A stretch of 64,000 nucleotides of DNA from JBBRMW01 sp038239365 (lineage in GTDB: Bacteria; Chloroflexota; Anaerolineae; Aggregatilineales; UBA2796). The stretch covers positions 1-64,000 of the forward strand of contig JBBSEU010000002.1 of NCBI GenBank assembly GCA_038239365.1, in the 5' to 3' direction. Each line of letters begins with the position of its first letter. Positions within the stretch are counted from its first letter, which is position 1. Below are positions 33,554 to 42,567 of this stretch, one piece after another. The notes under the pieces are model-generated. The model saw only the letters and a list, made by a program, of their open reading frames with translations. It searched no databases and was not told where the DNA came from. The position numbers and the translations under genes were made by a program.

Positions 33554-34248
33554 CAGGCCGACACCATGTAACCGACACCATGAATCGTGCGAATGAAGTG
33601 CGTCGCGTCCTTGTTAGCTTCGAGTTTGGCGCGCAGATTGCGAATGTGCGCGCGTACCAGATCAGGATCGCCAGAGTGCGGTGGATAGTCCCACACGGCT
33701 TCCAACAAGCGCGACGGTGAAAGCGCCTGATTGACGTGTTCCATCAGGTAGCGCAGCAAACGATGTTCGGTAGCCGTCAACTGGACATGTCGATCATTGA
33801 CGCTCACCTGATAAGTATTCGAGTCGAGCTGTACGTTGCCCAGTTCCAGTATCGGTGACTGTGAAGTATCGCGTTGGCTGCGGCGCAGCAGGGCACGGAC
33901 CCGCGCCGTCAGTTCGGCCACCTCGAACGGCTTCATCACGTAATCATCGCCGCCTGCATCCAACCCGGCGACTACGTCGTCAATATCGTTGCGCGCCGTC
34001 AGAAATAACACGGGCAGATCGATAAACCGCTCATCTTCACGCAGTTGGGCACACAACGTCAGGCCGTCCATACCGGGCGGCATCATAATATCCAGGATCA
34101 CCATATCCGGGCGGCGGTTGACAATGCGCTGCCAGGCATCCGCACCCGATGACGCCTTTTCGATTTCGTAACCTTCGCGGCCTAACGCGCGGAATAAAGT
34201 TCCCAATACTTCAGGATCATCATCGACGGCCAAAATATAAGCGGCCAT
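33553..34248 (-). CDS. OmpR-family response regulator
   Basis: 231 residues. Receiver domain 1-120: ILAVDDDPEVLG acidic pair, phospho-Asp in DMVILDIMMPPGMDG (about 54; note one extra Pro), FLTARND Thr and the Lys in YVMKPFE. Winged-helix DNA-binding domain about 135-231: LTATEHRLLRYLMEHVNQALS and VRAHIRNLRAKLE, ending TIHGVGYMVSA. GGAGGAG precedes the ATG. No histidine kinase is adjacent; downstream in the same operon are two GNATs and a TPR protein, which are likely co-regulated. An orphan regulator served by a distant kinase is the simplest reading. Confidence 0.93.
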   Translation of the reverse strand: MAAYILAVDDDPEVLGTLFRALGREGYEIEKASSGADAWQRIVNRRPDMVILDIMMPPGMDGLTLCAQLREDERFIDLPVLFLTARNDIDDVVAGLDAGGDDYVMKPFEVAELTARVRALLRRSQRDTSQSPILELGNVQLDSNTYQVSVNDRHVQLTATEHRLLRYLMEHVNQALSPSRLLEAVWDYPPHSGDPDLVRAHIRNLRAKLEANKDATHFIRTIHGVGYMVSA

Positions 34249-34418
34249 GCTTCTTCTCCTCCAAATTTATCAATGATCTTATCCCATGCCGTCTTTGTAC
34301 GCATCTGCCCTCATTATACTGTGCCAGTGCAGTAGCGGAACAACTTTTGCTTAAGGCAGCACGGCATAATCATCCGCCAATTTAACTCGGTTTTGACACG
34401 ATCTTAATGAAAGTGTGG

Positions 34419-34424
34419 TTAAAT
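34419..34424 (+). promoter_or_regulatory. Extended -10 element (TG-G-TTAAAT) placed for leaderless transcription
   Basis: TTAAAT with an upstream TG one base away. Expected +1 is about 34431, essentially on the ATG at 34430. A TTGACA at 34393-34398 is present, but the 20-base spacing is too long for a normal -35. Confidence 0.5.
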
Positions 34425-34429
34425 TCATA

Positions 34430-34654
34430 ATGTTGAAAACAATAGCTACAGAACAAAGGTTGGAAAGAAACAGCGTGGTCACTTATCCTGGAAATGTCTT
34501 CACACTTGCGGCGGCTGTAGAAATGTATCGCCGCTTGCGGAAGAAGGGACAAACCCCCACATTGGCACGGCTCAGCGTCGAAGGACGTTACAGCGGCATG
34601 ACCGTCGAGCAGCGCCAGCGCCTGCACAAACTGTTAAGTGAGTTTGAGTCATAG
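34430..34654 (+). CDS. Small basic hypothetical protein
   Basis: 74 residues from ATG 34430; a GTG at 34475 (preceded by GGAAAG) would give 59. Not recognised. Composition is basic, with a helix-rich C-terminal part: AAAVEMYRRLRKKGQTPTLARLSVEGRYSGMTVEQRQRLHKLL, which could be a small helical DNA- or RNA-binding fold. It stands alone between divergent and convergent neighbours. Confidence 0.55.
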   Translation: MLKTIATEQRLERNSVVTYPGNVFTLAAAVEMYRRLRKKGQTPTLARLSVEGRYSGMTVEQRQRLHKLLSEFES

Positions 34655-34668
34655 CCCGATCAAGAATT

Positions 34669-34712
34669 TCTGGTTAGCCGAACGCCAACCAGAGCATGTT
34701 ATGATTTTTTCA
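34669..34712 (+). terminator. Weak terminator-like hairpin
   Basis: TCTGGTT (34669-34675) pairs with AACCAGA (34687-34693), followed after a short spacer by TTTTTTC. The spacer makes it atypical. The rest of 34655-34905 has a second hairpin (GCGGC/GCCGC, about 34762-34785) but no gene. Confidence 0.35.
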
Positions 34713-34905
34713 ATCGCAGATTATTGGTTTGAATAAGAATAATTAGTCAGAGCCAGCGGCGAGCGACGGATTTGCCGCTGCTTACCTTGATAGGGCAGAT
34801 TTTTTGTAGAACTCAATATCGACGTTGGTCTATCGCCACAATGTCGCGGGCATCATGGGTTTCATGAACTACAGTCCACCGCCAACTCCCTAATATGCCT
34901 TCCCG

Positions 34906-35979
34906 TTAATGGTGAACTACCATGAATTGAGACGAAACCGCACGCATCTTATCAACCGCTGGCGGAAACCCGATGCCAATAGCCGTACCCAGAGTAAGTA
35001 CAACAGTTTGCACGGCACCAGCATGTACGGCGGCGGCAGCCGTGCCATCGTGAATCAGTTTGACAACAACATCCTGATTGGAATTACTGCTGATACGTTT
35101 CGAGAGATAAGTTTGCAAATGATCGGTAATGAGCCGTAAATGACCGTAGCAGCCACGTTCAACCACCTGCCCGTCTTTTACATAGTTAGCGATGGTGCAA
35201 ATAATTAATGGGTCAAATGTCTGGGTACGTTGTCGCGCACGGCTTATTACTGCGACCAGATAATTTGCGAAAGCCTGTACTTGAACCGGGTCTGCCGAGC
35301 CAGACCCACAGTTTGCAGGTTCATATTGTTCATCTTCGATCTGTATCAGTTCGCCAGCCTCGTAGACGGCTATACCCGATTTGATCCAGCTTCCACCGCA
35401 ATCTACGACCAGAATACGCCGAACCTCAGGCGGAGCGTATCGCGCAGCACCCATAAGCGGCAGGCTTACCATAGTGGTGTAGGGCGATAGCGAGACTGTA
35501 TAATCCATCTGGCCTGATTTGGCGAGGACGGATTGTGCGGCTTCAGCCGCAATCTGACCCAACGGCCCCTGCATCAACCCACCACCAAGCCACACCTGCT
35601 GAATGTTTGCCCAGTGTGCCCAGTACGAGTCATCCCAATCAGGGCGTGCCGTTCGGCTGATCGGGTCGCCACGCTTGAGCATTAGCAGCAGATAACCCAG
35701 ATCGCGGCCATAACGCTGACCCAACGCCAGTGCCATGTCATGCGTGCGCGCGTCCTGAAAATAATCACCGAAACGGTTGCTAAGCCGTTTGGGAACTTTA
35801 TCAGTGAAAAATAGTGACGCCGCTTCTTGTTGAAGGTCGTGGTTAAGGTCGTCTTGTGAGAGCAAATCAAAACCTGTTTTTTGCTTCACACGATCTTCCA
35901 AAGCAAAACCTGGCAAATCCACGATCAACGCCCGATTGAGCGAGGCAGCGGGCGTCAAATTTTGTGCATCAAAAGACAT
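34906..35979 (-). CDS. ASKHA-superfamily (sugar kinase/hexokinase-like) protein
   Basis: 357 residues. The first 175 residues are not recognised and contain NRFGDYFQDARTHDMALALGQRYG. Residues about 185-345 show the actin-like ATPase pattern: the phosphate-1-type RILVVDCGGSWIKSGIAVY, later LIHDGTAAAAVH, and the adenosine-type VVLTLGTAIGIGF. This fits ROK/BadF-like ASKHA proteins, but the N-terminal extension and order are unusual. It starts one base into the stop of the OmpR regulator at 35979, so it is translationally coupled to it. Substrate and activity are unknown; base composition is somewhat AT-rich. Confidence 0.62.
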   Translation of the reverse strand: MSFDAQNLTPAASLNRALIVDLPGFALEDRVKQKTGFDLLSQDDLNHDLQQEAASLFFTDKVPKRLSNRFGDYFQDARTHDMALALGQRYGRDLGYLLLMLKRGDPISRTARPDWDDSYWAHWANIQQVWLGGGLMQGPLGQIAAEAAQSVLAKSGQMDYTVSLSPYTTMVSLPLMGAARYAPPEVRRILVVDCGGSWIKSGIAVYEAGELIQIEDEQYEPANCGSGSADPVQVQAFANYLVAVISRARQRTQTFDPLIICTIANYVKDGQVVERGCYGHLRLITDHLQTYLSKRISSNSNQDVVVKLIHDGTAAAAVHAGAVQTVVLTLGTAIGIGFPPAVDKMRAVSSQFMVVHH

Positions 35980-36665
35980 TACGCCCCGTTTTTTTCGAGC
36001 TTGTAGCCAACGCCCCAGACCGTTTCAATGGTAGCCTTGCTGCCCTTCAAGCGGTCTCGAACATGCGCCACGTGAACATCCACCGTCCGCGTCTGACCGT
36101 AAAAATCGAAACCCCAGACCAGATCGAGCAGTTTTTCGCGCGTCAGGACGATCCCTTCGTTATCGGCCAGTGTGAACAACAGATCGAACTCTTTGGCGCG
36201 TAAATCAATCTCTCGATTTCCCACAAATACGGTACGCCGCGCCGGGTCGATGACCAGATCAGCGATCTTGATTGTGCCGTCCGGTGTGGGGCGACGTGGC
36301 TCTGTACGGCGCAAAATCGCCTTGATCCGTGCCACCAGTTCACGTGGGTTGAAGGGCTTGGTCACATAATCATCTGCGCCCAGTTCCAACCCAACGATTT
36401 TATCCACATCATCATCGCGTGCAGTGAGCATGATGATCGGTACGTCCGATTCACTGCGAATCCGGCGGCAAACTTGCCAGCCATCCAATTTGGGCAGCAT
36501 CAGGTCAAGCACCACCAGCGCAGGCCGCTCCGCCTTGACTTTATCGAGTGCAGCAAGCCCGTCGCGGGCACTCACCACGCGGTAGCCTTCCTGTTCAAGG
36601 TACATCGTCGCCAATTCGATGATATTGGCTTCGTCATCCACCACCAGGATCGTCTCACTTGCCAT
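35979..36665 (-). CDS. OmpR-family response regulator
   Basis: 228 residues. Receiver: ETILVVDDEANIIEL, phospho-Asp in ALVVLDLMLPKLDGWQVC (about 53), IIMLTARDDDVDKI, and YVTKPFNPRELVARI. DNA-binding domain: DLRAKEFDLLFTLADNEGIVLTREKLLDLVWG and TVDVHVAHVRDRLKG, ending VWGVGYKLEK. PhoB-like. No histidine kinase is adjacent; it overlaps the ASKHA gene by one base. A kinase must be elsewhere. Confidence 0.94.
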   Translation of the reverse strand: MASETILVVDDEANIIELATMYLEQEGYRVVSARDGLAALDKVKAERPALVVLDLMLPKLDGWQVCRRIRSESDVPIIMLTARDDDVDKIVGLELGADDYVTKPFNPRELVARIKAILRRTEPRRPTPDGTIKIADLVIDPARRTVFVGNREIDLRAKEFDLLFTLADNEGIVLTREKLLDLVWGFDFYGQTRTVDVHVAHVRDRLKGSKATIETVWGVGYKLEKNGA

Positions 36666-36742
36666 CTTGTGTCCCTTTCACCCACATCGAAGATTATTTT
36701 ACGGTTATATCCCGTTTGTTTTTTGATTGTTAGATCATCTAA

Positions 36743-36770
36743 TACACCTGCATCACCTGCTTTGCAGGTG
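36743..36770 (+). repeat. 28-bp dispersed palindromic repeat, copy A
   Basis: Contains the hairpin CACCTGC-TTT-GCAGGTG preceded by TACACCTGCAT. The identical 28 bases occur in inverted orientation at 57105-57132. Both copies lie in intergenic spacers. Confidence 0.85.
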
Positions 36771-36819
36771 TAAGCCTTTTATTTGCAGGGCTTCGAGGCT
36801 GCATCAATCCTACCACACA

Positions 36820-36847
36820 TTGCGTTAGCCTTTCGCAACGCTATAAT
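36820..36847 (+). promoter_or_regulatory. Promoter TTGCGT-16-TATAAT of the thioesterase gene
   Basis: TTGCGT (36820-36825) and TATAAT (36842-36847), 16 bases apart. Predicted leader to the ATG at 36888 is about 34 bases. Confidence 0.55.
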
Positions 36848-36887
36848 CCGTCTGTTTGTTTTGTTGATCTGGGGTCTTTCAGGCGCA

Positions 36888-37754
36888 ATGGCAAAGAAAC
36901 ATTCCTGGCGTTTCACCGTCCGAACCTACGAAGTCGGCGCTTCGGGTATAGTCAATCCGGCGATCTACCTCAATTATCTGGAAGAAGCCGCGTTGCAGGC
37001 CAGCGATTCGCTGGGTTACGGCTTCGATTGGTACATGGCGCAGCGCCGCATCTGGCTGGTTCGCAAGCTGACCATTCGCTATTTCACGCCCGCCCAAATC
37101 AATGACGAACTCGAAATCACCACCTGGATCAGCGACTCGCGCCGCGTTCAATCGAACCGTGATTACAGCGTCATTCGTACCCGCGACGGCGAACGCATCT
37201 TGCGTGGCCGCCACAACTGGGTTTTCGTGAACATGGATACGCTGCTGCCCGAACGCATTCCGCCAGCGATTGCCGAGTCGTTCCTTGTCAATGAAGCCGT
37301 TGAACCGCTCGACATCAATCTGAATGATCCGGCCAAAGTCGCATCCCCCATTTCATATATCGAAGAACGCCGCGTGCAGTACCATGAACTGGATCGCAAT
37401 CAGCACGTTAACAACGCGGTTTACATCACCTGGGCAGAACAGGCCATCACCAATGCTTTGCGCGCCGCCAATTGGCCGCCGGATCGCCTTGCCGCTGCCG
37501 ATTTTCAGATGATGCGTGTTGGCCGCGAAGTCGAGTATTTCCGCAGCGCCGTTGATGATGAGCCGATCCAGATCGTTACTCAGCTTACCGAAACCGATGC
37601 GACGTGCGCCGCCTGGACAAGCGACATTCGGCACACCGAAACGAACGAACTGATCGCGCAGGATCGTGCGCTGTTTGCTTTTAGTGATGCCAGCGGCGCG
37701 CGTCCCATCCCGGCTGAATTGCTGACCGCGCTCACCACTCAGCCCTCACCCTAA
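36888..37754 (+). CDS. Acyl-ACP/acyl-CoA thioesterase with tandem hotdog domains
   Basis: 288 residues from ATG 36888; upstream open frame is non-conserved. Hotdog 1 (about 5-140): FRTYEV-like segment, NPAIYLNYLEEAALQASDSLGYG, the WYMAQRRIWLVRK helix/strand and RHNWVFVN. Hotdog 2 (about 155-285): YHELDRNQHVNNAVYITWAEQAI, with the conserved Asn-His-Val-Asn segment, and EVEYFRSAV. This arrangement is that of FatA-like bacterial acyl-ACP thioesterases, which release fatty acids. Adjacent downstream is an acetate-CoA ligase, so it might provide free acids or regenerate CoA. Confidence 0.85.
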   Translation: MAKKHSWRFTVRTYEVGASGIVNPAIYLNYLEEAALQASDSLGYGFDWYMAQRRIWLVRKLTIRYFTPAQINDELEITTWISDSRRVQSNRDYSVIRTRDGERILRGRHNWVFVNMDTLLPERIPPAIAESFLVNEAVEPLDINLNDPAKVASPISYIEERRVQYHELDRNQHVNNAVYITWAEQAITNALRAANWPPDRLAAADFQMMRVGREVEYFRSAVDDEPIQIVTQLTETDATCAAWTSDIRHTETNELIAQDRALFAFSDASGARPIPAELLTALTTQPSP

Positions 37755-37766
37755 GAAGGAAACGCT

Positions 37767-39869
37767 ATGCTCGAAACCTTTTTCAATCCAAAATCGGTTG
37801 CCATCATCGGGGCCAGCGCCAACCCGGACAAACTTGGCTTTGTCGTCCTCAACAACGCGATCAGCAGCGGCTACAAAGGCGCACTCTATCCGATCAATCC
37901 TAAAGCGGCTGAAATCCTCGGCCACAAAGCCTATCCGAGTGTCTCTGCCCTGCCCGAAACGCCAGATTTAGCCGTTGTTGTCATTCCCTATCCGCAAGTG
38001 CCCGCCGCGATCAAGGACTGTGGCGAAAAAGGTGTTCCGTCGGTAGTTGTCATCACCGCTGGTTTCCGTGAAGCGGGCATGGATGGCATGAACCGCGAAG
38101 TCGAAGTGATGACTCTGGCAAAGCAGTACAACATTCGGTTGGTTGGCCCCAACTGCCTCGGCCTGATCGACACGTTCACGCCGATCAATGTCACCTTTGC
38201 CGCCGGGACACCGCCGCGCGGACCCATCGGCTTTATGTCGCAGTCCGGCGCGCTTGGCACGGCGATCCTCGATTGGAGCATGGCCGGATCGCGGATCGGC
38301 TTCAGCAAGTTCGTGAGCCTCGGCAATAAAGCCGATGTGTCCGAGATTGATTTGTTGCAAGCCTGGGCAGACGACGACGCAACCCGCGTCATTCTGGCCT
38401 ATAGCGAAGGCTTGCCGAACGGTCAAAAATTCATGCAGGTTGCCCGCGAAGTGAGCCGCAAAAAGCCGATTGTGATCACCAAGAGCGGCGTCACCAGCGC
38501 CGGATCGCGCGCCGTTTCGAGTCATACCGGTTCATTGGCCGGTTCGGAGCAGGCTTACGCGGCGGCCTTTCGGCAGTCGGGCGTTTTGCGCGCCGAAACG
38601 ATGCAAGACCTGTTCGATTACGCGATTGCCTTTGCCTACCAGCCGCTATTGGCAGGCAACCGAATCGCCATTATCACCAATGCAGGCGGCCCCGGCATCC
38701 TTTGCACCGATGCACTGGAACGCGCCGGATTGACGCTCTCACAGCTTTTGCCCGAAACCAAGCTGGAACTTCAAAAGTTTTTACCCGACTCGGCCAGCAG
38801 CGCCAATCCGGTTGACGTGTTGGGCGATGCGTTTGCGGATCGCTATCGGTTCGCGCTCGAAAAGGTGATCGCTGATCCGAACGTTGACGGCCTGATCGTG
38901 ATCGTCACGCCGCAAGCCATGACCGAGATCGCGGCTACTGCTCACGCCGTTGGCGCGGCTTCCAAAACTACCACTAAGCCGATCCTGGGCTGCTTTATGG
39001 GTGAGTTTCGCATGAACGAAGCGGTTGATATTCTGGCGAAAGATTACAGCATTCCGAACTATCCGTTCCCGGAACGCGCCGCCCGATCTTTCGCAGCCAT
39101 GCGTGATTATCAAACACTCAAAACACAGCCCGATCCGAAGATTGAACACTTCGAGGTGGACAGCGAAACCGTCCGCAAAGTGTTCCGCCAAACGCGCGAA
39201 GATGGCCGCGTGACGATTGGCGACTCTGAATCACGTCAGATTTTGGCGGCCTACAAGATGCGACTCCCCGGCAGCGAACTGGCCGAAAACGCCGATGCTG
39301 CCGTCGCGGCGGCTGACAAAATGGGTTATCCGGTTGTGTTGAAGATCGCCAGCCCCGATATTCTGCACAAAACCGATGTGGGCGGCGTGCGCGTTGGCTT
39401 GCGAACCGCCGCCGATGTACGAGACGCTTTCGATCTGATCGTCTATCGCGCACAGCGGTATGTGCCCGATGCGCGCATCTGGGGTTGTCTGGTACAGGAA
39501 ATGGTGCCGCAGGGTACAGAAATCCTGATCGGCATGAACCGCGATCCACAGTTCGGGCCGCTGGTCACGTTCGGGTTAGGCGGCATTTACGTTGAGGCGC
39601 TCAAAGACGTGACCTTCCGTGTTGCACCCTTTGATCGGGCGGATGCAATGGCGATGCTTGGCGAAATCCGGGCACACGCGCTGATCGATGGTGTGCGCGG
39701 TCAGAAGCCGCTCGATAAAGAGGCGATTGTCGAGGCGCTCTTGCGGATCAGCCAACTGGTCACGGACTTTCCGCAAATCGTTGAGATGGATATTAATCCG
39801 CTAATGGTCTATGAACAGGGGCGCGGCGCGGTCTCGCTCGATATGCGCCTCGTACTGTCAAGCAAGTAG
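37767..39869 (+). CDS. ADP-forming acetate-CoA ligase family (acetyl-CoA synthetase, alpha-beta fusion)
   Basis: 700 residues. The CoA-binding domain opens with VAIIGASANPDKLGFVVLNNA (Rossmann), followed by VGPNCLGLID and the catalytic His253 in AVSSHTGSLAGSEQAY, then GGPGILCTDALE. From about 470 an ATP-grasp domain (GSELAENADAAVAAADKMGYPVVLKIASPDILHKTDVGGV) with EMVPQGTEILIGMNRD and MDINPLMVY. It converts acyl-CoA, ADP and phosphate to acid and ATP, a substrate-level energy step typical of archaea and Chloroflexota. AAGGAAA precedes the ATG. Next genes: DinB, PTA-like protein. Confidence 0.93.
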   Translation: MLETFFNPKSVAIIGASANPDKLGFVVLNNAISSGYKGALYPINPKAAEILGHKAYPSVSALPETPDLAVVVIPYPQVPAAIKDCGEKGVPSVVVITAGFREAGMDGMNREVEVMTLAKQYNIRLVGPNCLGLIDTFTPINVTFAAGTPPRGPIGFMSQSGALGTAILDWSMAGSRIGFSKFVSLGNKADVSEIDLLQAWADDDATRVILAYSEGLPNGQKFMQVAREVSRKKPIVITKSGVTSAGSRAVSSHTGSLAGSEQAYAAAFRQSGVLRAETMQDLFDYAIAFAYQPLLAGNRIAIITNAGGPGILCTDALERAGLTLSQLLPETKLELQKFLPDSASSANPVDVLGDAFADRYRFALEKVIADPNVDGLIVIVTPQAMTEIAATAHAVGAASKTTTKPILGCFMGEFRMNEAVDILAKDYSIPNYPFPERAARSFAAMRDYQTLKTQPDPKIEHFEVDSETVRKVFRQTREDGRVTIGDSESRQILAAYKMRLPGSELAENADAAVAAADKMGYPVVLKIASPDILHKTDVGGVRVGLRTAADVRDAFDLIVYRAQRYVPDARIWGCLVQEMVPQGTEILIGMNRDPQFGPLVTFGLGGIYVEALKDVTFRVAPFDRADAMAMLGEIRAHALIDGVRGQKPLDKEAIVEALLRISQLVTDFPQIVEMDINPLMVYEQGRGAVSLDMRLVLSSK

Positions 39870-39876
39870 AACAATC

Positions 39877-40389
39877 ATGAACAAACGGCAATTTCTTGAT
39901 CTCTTGCAAAATGGACATGCTCAGATCGTTCAACTCGAAACGCAAGCCGCAAAGGCCGGGGTTGCGCTTGAGAAAGGCGCGCTTGGCTACTGGTCAATCA
40001 AAGAAGTTATCGCGCATCTGATCGGCTCACATCGGCATCTGATCAGCGAATTGGAAGTGATTGCCCGCGATGGGAAATTAACGCCTATCGACACGGGCAT
40101 GATGGCTCAGGGCGATGAAGACTGGGAAACGGCGCTCAACCGCTTCAACGCGCAAGCCGTCGCCCTGTATGCAGATCGTTCTTTCGATGAGGTGCGTGTC
40201 GATTTTGATCAGACTTTCGGGCGCATTCTGGAACTTTCACAAGGGTTCTCAGAGGAACAATTGCTCAGCCCTTTTGAAGCTGGCAGTAACGAACTGCTCT
40301 GGGAGTCGATCAGCAGCAACACCTACGGTCATTATGAGGAACATCTGAGCCAATTGCGCGCCTGGCTCGGTCAACACGTCTCGAAGTAA
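39877..40389 (+). CDS. DinB-family protein
   Basis: 170 residues from ATG 39877. A four-helix bundle: MNKRQFLDLLQNGHAQIVQLE, then YWSIKEVIAHLIGSHRHLISELE with a metal-binding His, and TYGHYEEHLSQLRAWLG with two more His, the three-His metal site of DinB/YfiT proteins. ClbS/DfsB-like members are thiol-dependent transferases or protective hydrolases, with no fixed substrate. It is seven bases after the ligase stop, so it is co-expressed. Confidence 0.82.
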   Translation: MNKRQFLDLLQNGHAQIVQLETQAAKAGVALEKGALGYWSIKEVIAHLIGSHRHLISELEVIARDGKLTPIDTGMMAQGDEDWETALNRFNAQAVALYADRSFDEVRVDFDQTFGRILELSQGFSEEQLLSPFEAGSNELLWESISSNTYGHYEEHLSQLRAWLGQHVSK

Positions 40390-40431
40390 GCGGCGCTATT
40401 ATCATTCGATACTCAAGGGGAAATTCTAACT

Positions 40432-41499
40432 ATGAAACCGTTATACATTACCGCCGTCGTCACCTTTTCGGGCAAGACGGCGCTGGCACTCGGAATCGGC
40501 CTCAAATTGCAAGCTGCCGAGCATAAAGTCGGCTACTACAAACCAGTCAGTTCGCAGCCTTTTTATGTGGATGGCAAGTTGGTTGATGAAGACGCCGATT
40601 TTGTCCGCCGTTCTCTCAGCTTGGATACACTACCATCCGAGCTTTCGTCGGTGGTCGTCGATGAACGACTGCTGGAGTCGCTCATCGAAGGTAAGCAAGC
40701 ACCCGACTTCACTCAAAAGGTCAAGGACGATTATGCCCGCCTTAGCGCCGGAAAAGACGTGATGCTGATCGAAGGCGGCGGCAGTATGCGCGAAGGCTAT
40801 GCCGTTGGCCTGAGTACCGTCTCGGTGGCCGAACTGCTCGATCTGCCAACGCTTGGGGTGGTACGTTACCGCGATGGCCTGAAGCTATTGGATGACGTTC
40901 TAGCACTCAAACATCGAATGGGTTCGCACCTGCTTGGCGTCGTCATTAACGGCGTGCCTGCCGATGCGCTCGATCAGGTGAAGGGTAAAGCCAGTCAATA
41001 CCTGGAAAAGAACGGAATCAAAGTTTACGGCGTCTTACCGCATCAGCAGCAGCTAATGTCGATTAGTGTAGGCGAACTGCGCTCAATCCTGAATGCCAAA
41101 GTGCTTACGACGACTTCCCTCGATGAAGCCCTTGCTGAAAATTTGAGCGTCGGCGCGATGAGTGTAGAAGCCGCCTTGCCGCGCTTCCGCCGCACACTGA
41201 ACAAGGCGGTGATCACGGGCGGGGATCGGGCGGATATTCAGGCCGCCGCACTCGAAACCAGCACTGTCGCCCTGATTCTGACAGGCAATTTGCAACCCAG
41301 CCCGTCTGTCGTTCAACGCGCCGAAGAGTTAGGCGTGGCCGTGCTGATGGTGCCGGGCAGTACGATTGAAACGGTTGAAGCCGTTGAAAAAGTGTTCGGC
41401 AAAACGCGGCTCGGCCAACCCGAAAAGCTGAATCGCTTCACGACCATGTTGGATGAGAACATGGATATGGCGCGCTTGTTTGCCGATTTGGGCGTATAA
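40432..41499 (+). CDS. Phosphotransacetylase-family protein (BioD-like P-loop plus DRTGG domain)
   Basis: 355 residues. The N-terminal P-loop domain (about 1-205) has ITAVVTFSGKTALALGIGLKL (Walker A-like with SGKT), KVGYYKPVS, and VMLIEGGGSMREGYAVGLS, as in dethiobiotin synthetase-like AAA_26 domains. The DRTGG domain (about 210-330) contains LRSILNAKVLTTTSL and NKAVITGGDRADIQAAALETSTVALILTG. This matches the N-terminal region of long Pta enzymes without the catalytic PTA domain. Beside the acetate-CoA ligase it may sense or regulate acetyl-phosphate/acetyl-CoA flux. SD GGGGAAA precedes the ATG. Confidence 0.85.
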   Translation: MKPLYITAVVTFSGKTALALGIGLKLQAAEHKVGYYKPVSSQPFYVDGKLVDEDADFVRRSLSLDTLPSELSSVVVDERLLESLIEGKQAPDFTQKVKDDYARLSAGKDVMLIEGGGSMREGYAVGLSTVSVAELLDLPTLGVVRYRDGLKLLDDVLALKHRMGSHLLGVVINGVPADALDQVKGKASQYLEKNGIKVYGVLPHQQQLMSISVGELRSILNAKVLTTTSLDEALAENLSVGAMSVEAALPRFRRTLNKAVITGGDRADIQAAALETSTVALILTGNLQPSPSVVQRAEELGVAVLMVPGSTIETVEAVEKVFGKTRLGQPEKLNRFTTMLDENMDMARLFADLGV

Positions 41500-41521
41500 A
41501 CAGGTAAAATCTCTCCTGTTG

Positions 41522-42094
41522 ATGAGCTTGGAGGCTAAGCCCATAACCACACAAGAAAAACTGGTCACTGTTGATGAATTCGAGGCATTTATCGTTGCGC
41601 CGGAACACAAGGAGTTCTACTACGAACTCATCAACGGGGAGATCGTCGAAAAAGTGCCAACCCAAAAACACGGCCAAATCGCAGCCCTTATGATTGCCAA
41701 AATATATACCTACCGAAAAGAGCATCCACTTGGACGTGTCTACGTTGAAGCGCGTTACCGAATGCCGGAGGACAACTATAAATCTCGGCAACCGGATATA
41801 TCTTTCGTCGCGGATATAACTCGTCCTATAGTCGACCGAGGCGCGGCATTCTATACGCCCGATCTGGCAATCGAGATTCAATTGCCAGATCAATCTGTGC
41901 GTCAAATGCGCGAAAAGGCGGACTACTATCTGGCAAATGGCGCTAAGTTGGTTTGGCTACTATTTCCCGAAAAACACATTATCAATACGTACAGTGCCAA
42001 AATCCAAGACATTTTGACGCTGGAAGATACGCTAGATGGCGGCGACGTTTTGCCCGGCTTTTCATTAGCGGTCAAGGCCATCTTTGGCGAATAG
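41522..42094 (+). CDS. Uma2-family putative restriction-like endonuclease (DUF820)
   Basis: 190 residues from ATG 41522. PD-(D/E)xK nuclease fold: EFYYELINGEIVEKV, KHGQIAALMIAKIYTY, the catalytic SRQPDISFV (Asp) and LAIEIQLPDQ (Glu-x-Gln), ending VRQMREKADYYLANGAKLVWLL and VLPGFSLAVKAIF. Uma2 genes are abundant and mobile in Cyanobacteria and Chloroflexota, and their function is unclear. More AT-rich than flanking genes. Sits between the PTA-like gene and hit-eno without its own obvious promoter; no clear Shine-Dalgarno. Confidence 0.88.
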   Translation: MSLEAKPITTQEKLVTVDEFEAFIVAPEHKEFYYELINGEIVEKVPTQKHGQIAALMIAKIYTYRKEHPLGRVYVEARYRMPEDNYKSRQPDISFVADITRPIVDRGAAFYTPDLAIEIQLPDQSVRQMREKADYYLANGAKLVWLLFPEKHIINTYSAKIQDILTLEDTLDGGDVLPGFSLAVKAIFGE

Positions 42095-42098
42095 CACG

Positions 42099-42563
42099 AT
42101 GCCTCAGCACGCCCCGGAAGGTTACAATTGCACGTTTTGCCAGATCGTCGCGGGCAGCACCGAACCCGCTACGCAGCCTTCCGACGTGGTATACCGCGAT
42201 TCGCACGTGACCGCGTTCATATCCCTGCGCTGGTGGGAACGTAATCCGGGGCATGTGATCGTGATCCCAAACACGCATTACGAGAACATTTTCGATCTGC
42301 CAATGCAGGCAGCCGCCCATATTCACAATGCCGCCCAAAAGATCGCAATCGCGCTCAAAGCAGAGTACGCTTGTGACGGCATTTCGACCCGCCAGCACAA
42401 CGAACCGGGTGGCAACCAGGACGTTTGGCATTATCATTTACACGTTTTTCCGCGCTATTTCAACGATAATCTCTATGGCGCTCCATTTCGCAATACAACG
42501 CTTGACGAGCGCACGCCTTACGCCGCAAAATTGAGGCGTTTCCTTTCAAACATAAAAGGATGA
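42099..42563 (+). CDS. HIT-family nucleotide hydrolase/transferase
   Basis: 154 residues from ATG 42099 (an upstream TTG overlaps the Uma2 stop). CTFCQIVAG starts the fold with a Cys pair, GHVIVIPNTHYENIFDLP is the core, and the catalytic His triad-like motif is DVWHYHLHVFPRY (HxHxH-like). The family hydrolyses dinucleoside polyphosphates or nucleoside phosphoramidates. It ends four bases before eno, so it is co-transcribed with it. Confidence 0.9.
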   Translation: MPQHAPEGYNCTFCQIVAGSTEPATQPSDVVYRDSHVTAFISLRWWERNPGHVIVIPNTHYENIFDLPMQAAAHIHNAAQKIAIALKAEYACDGISTRQHNEPGGNQDVWHYHLHVFPRYFNDNLYGAPFRNTTLDERTPYAAKLRRFLSNIKG

Positions 42564-42567
42564 GAAG

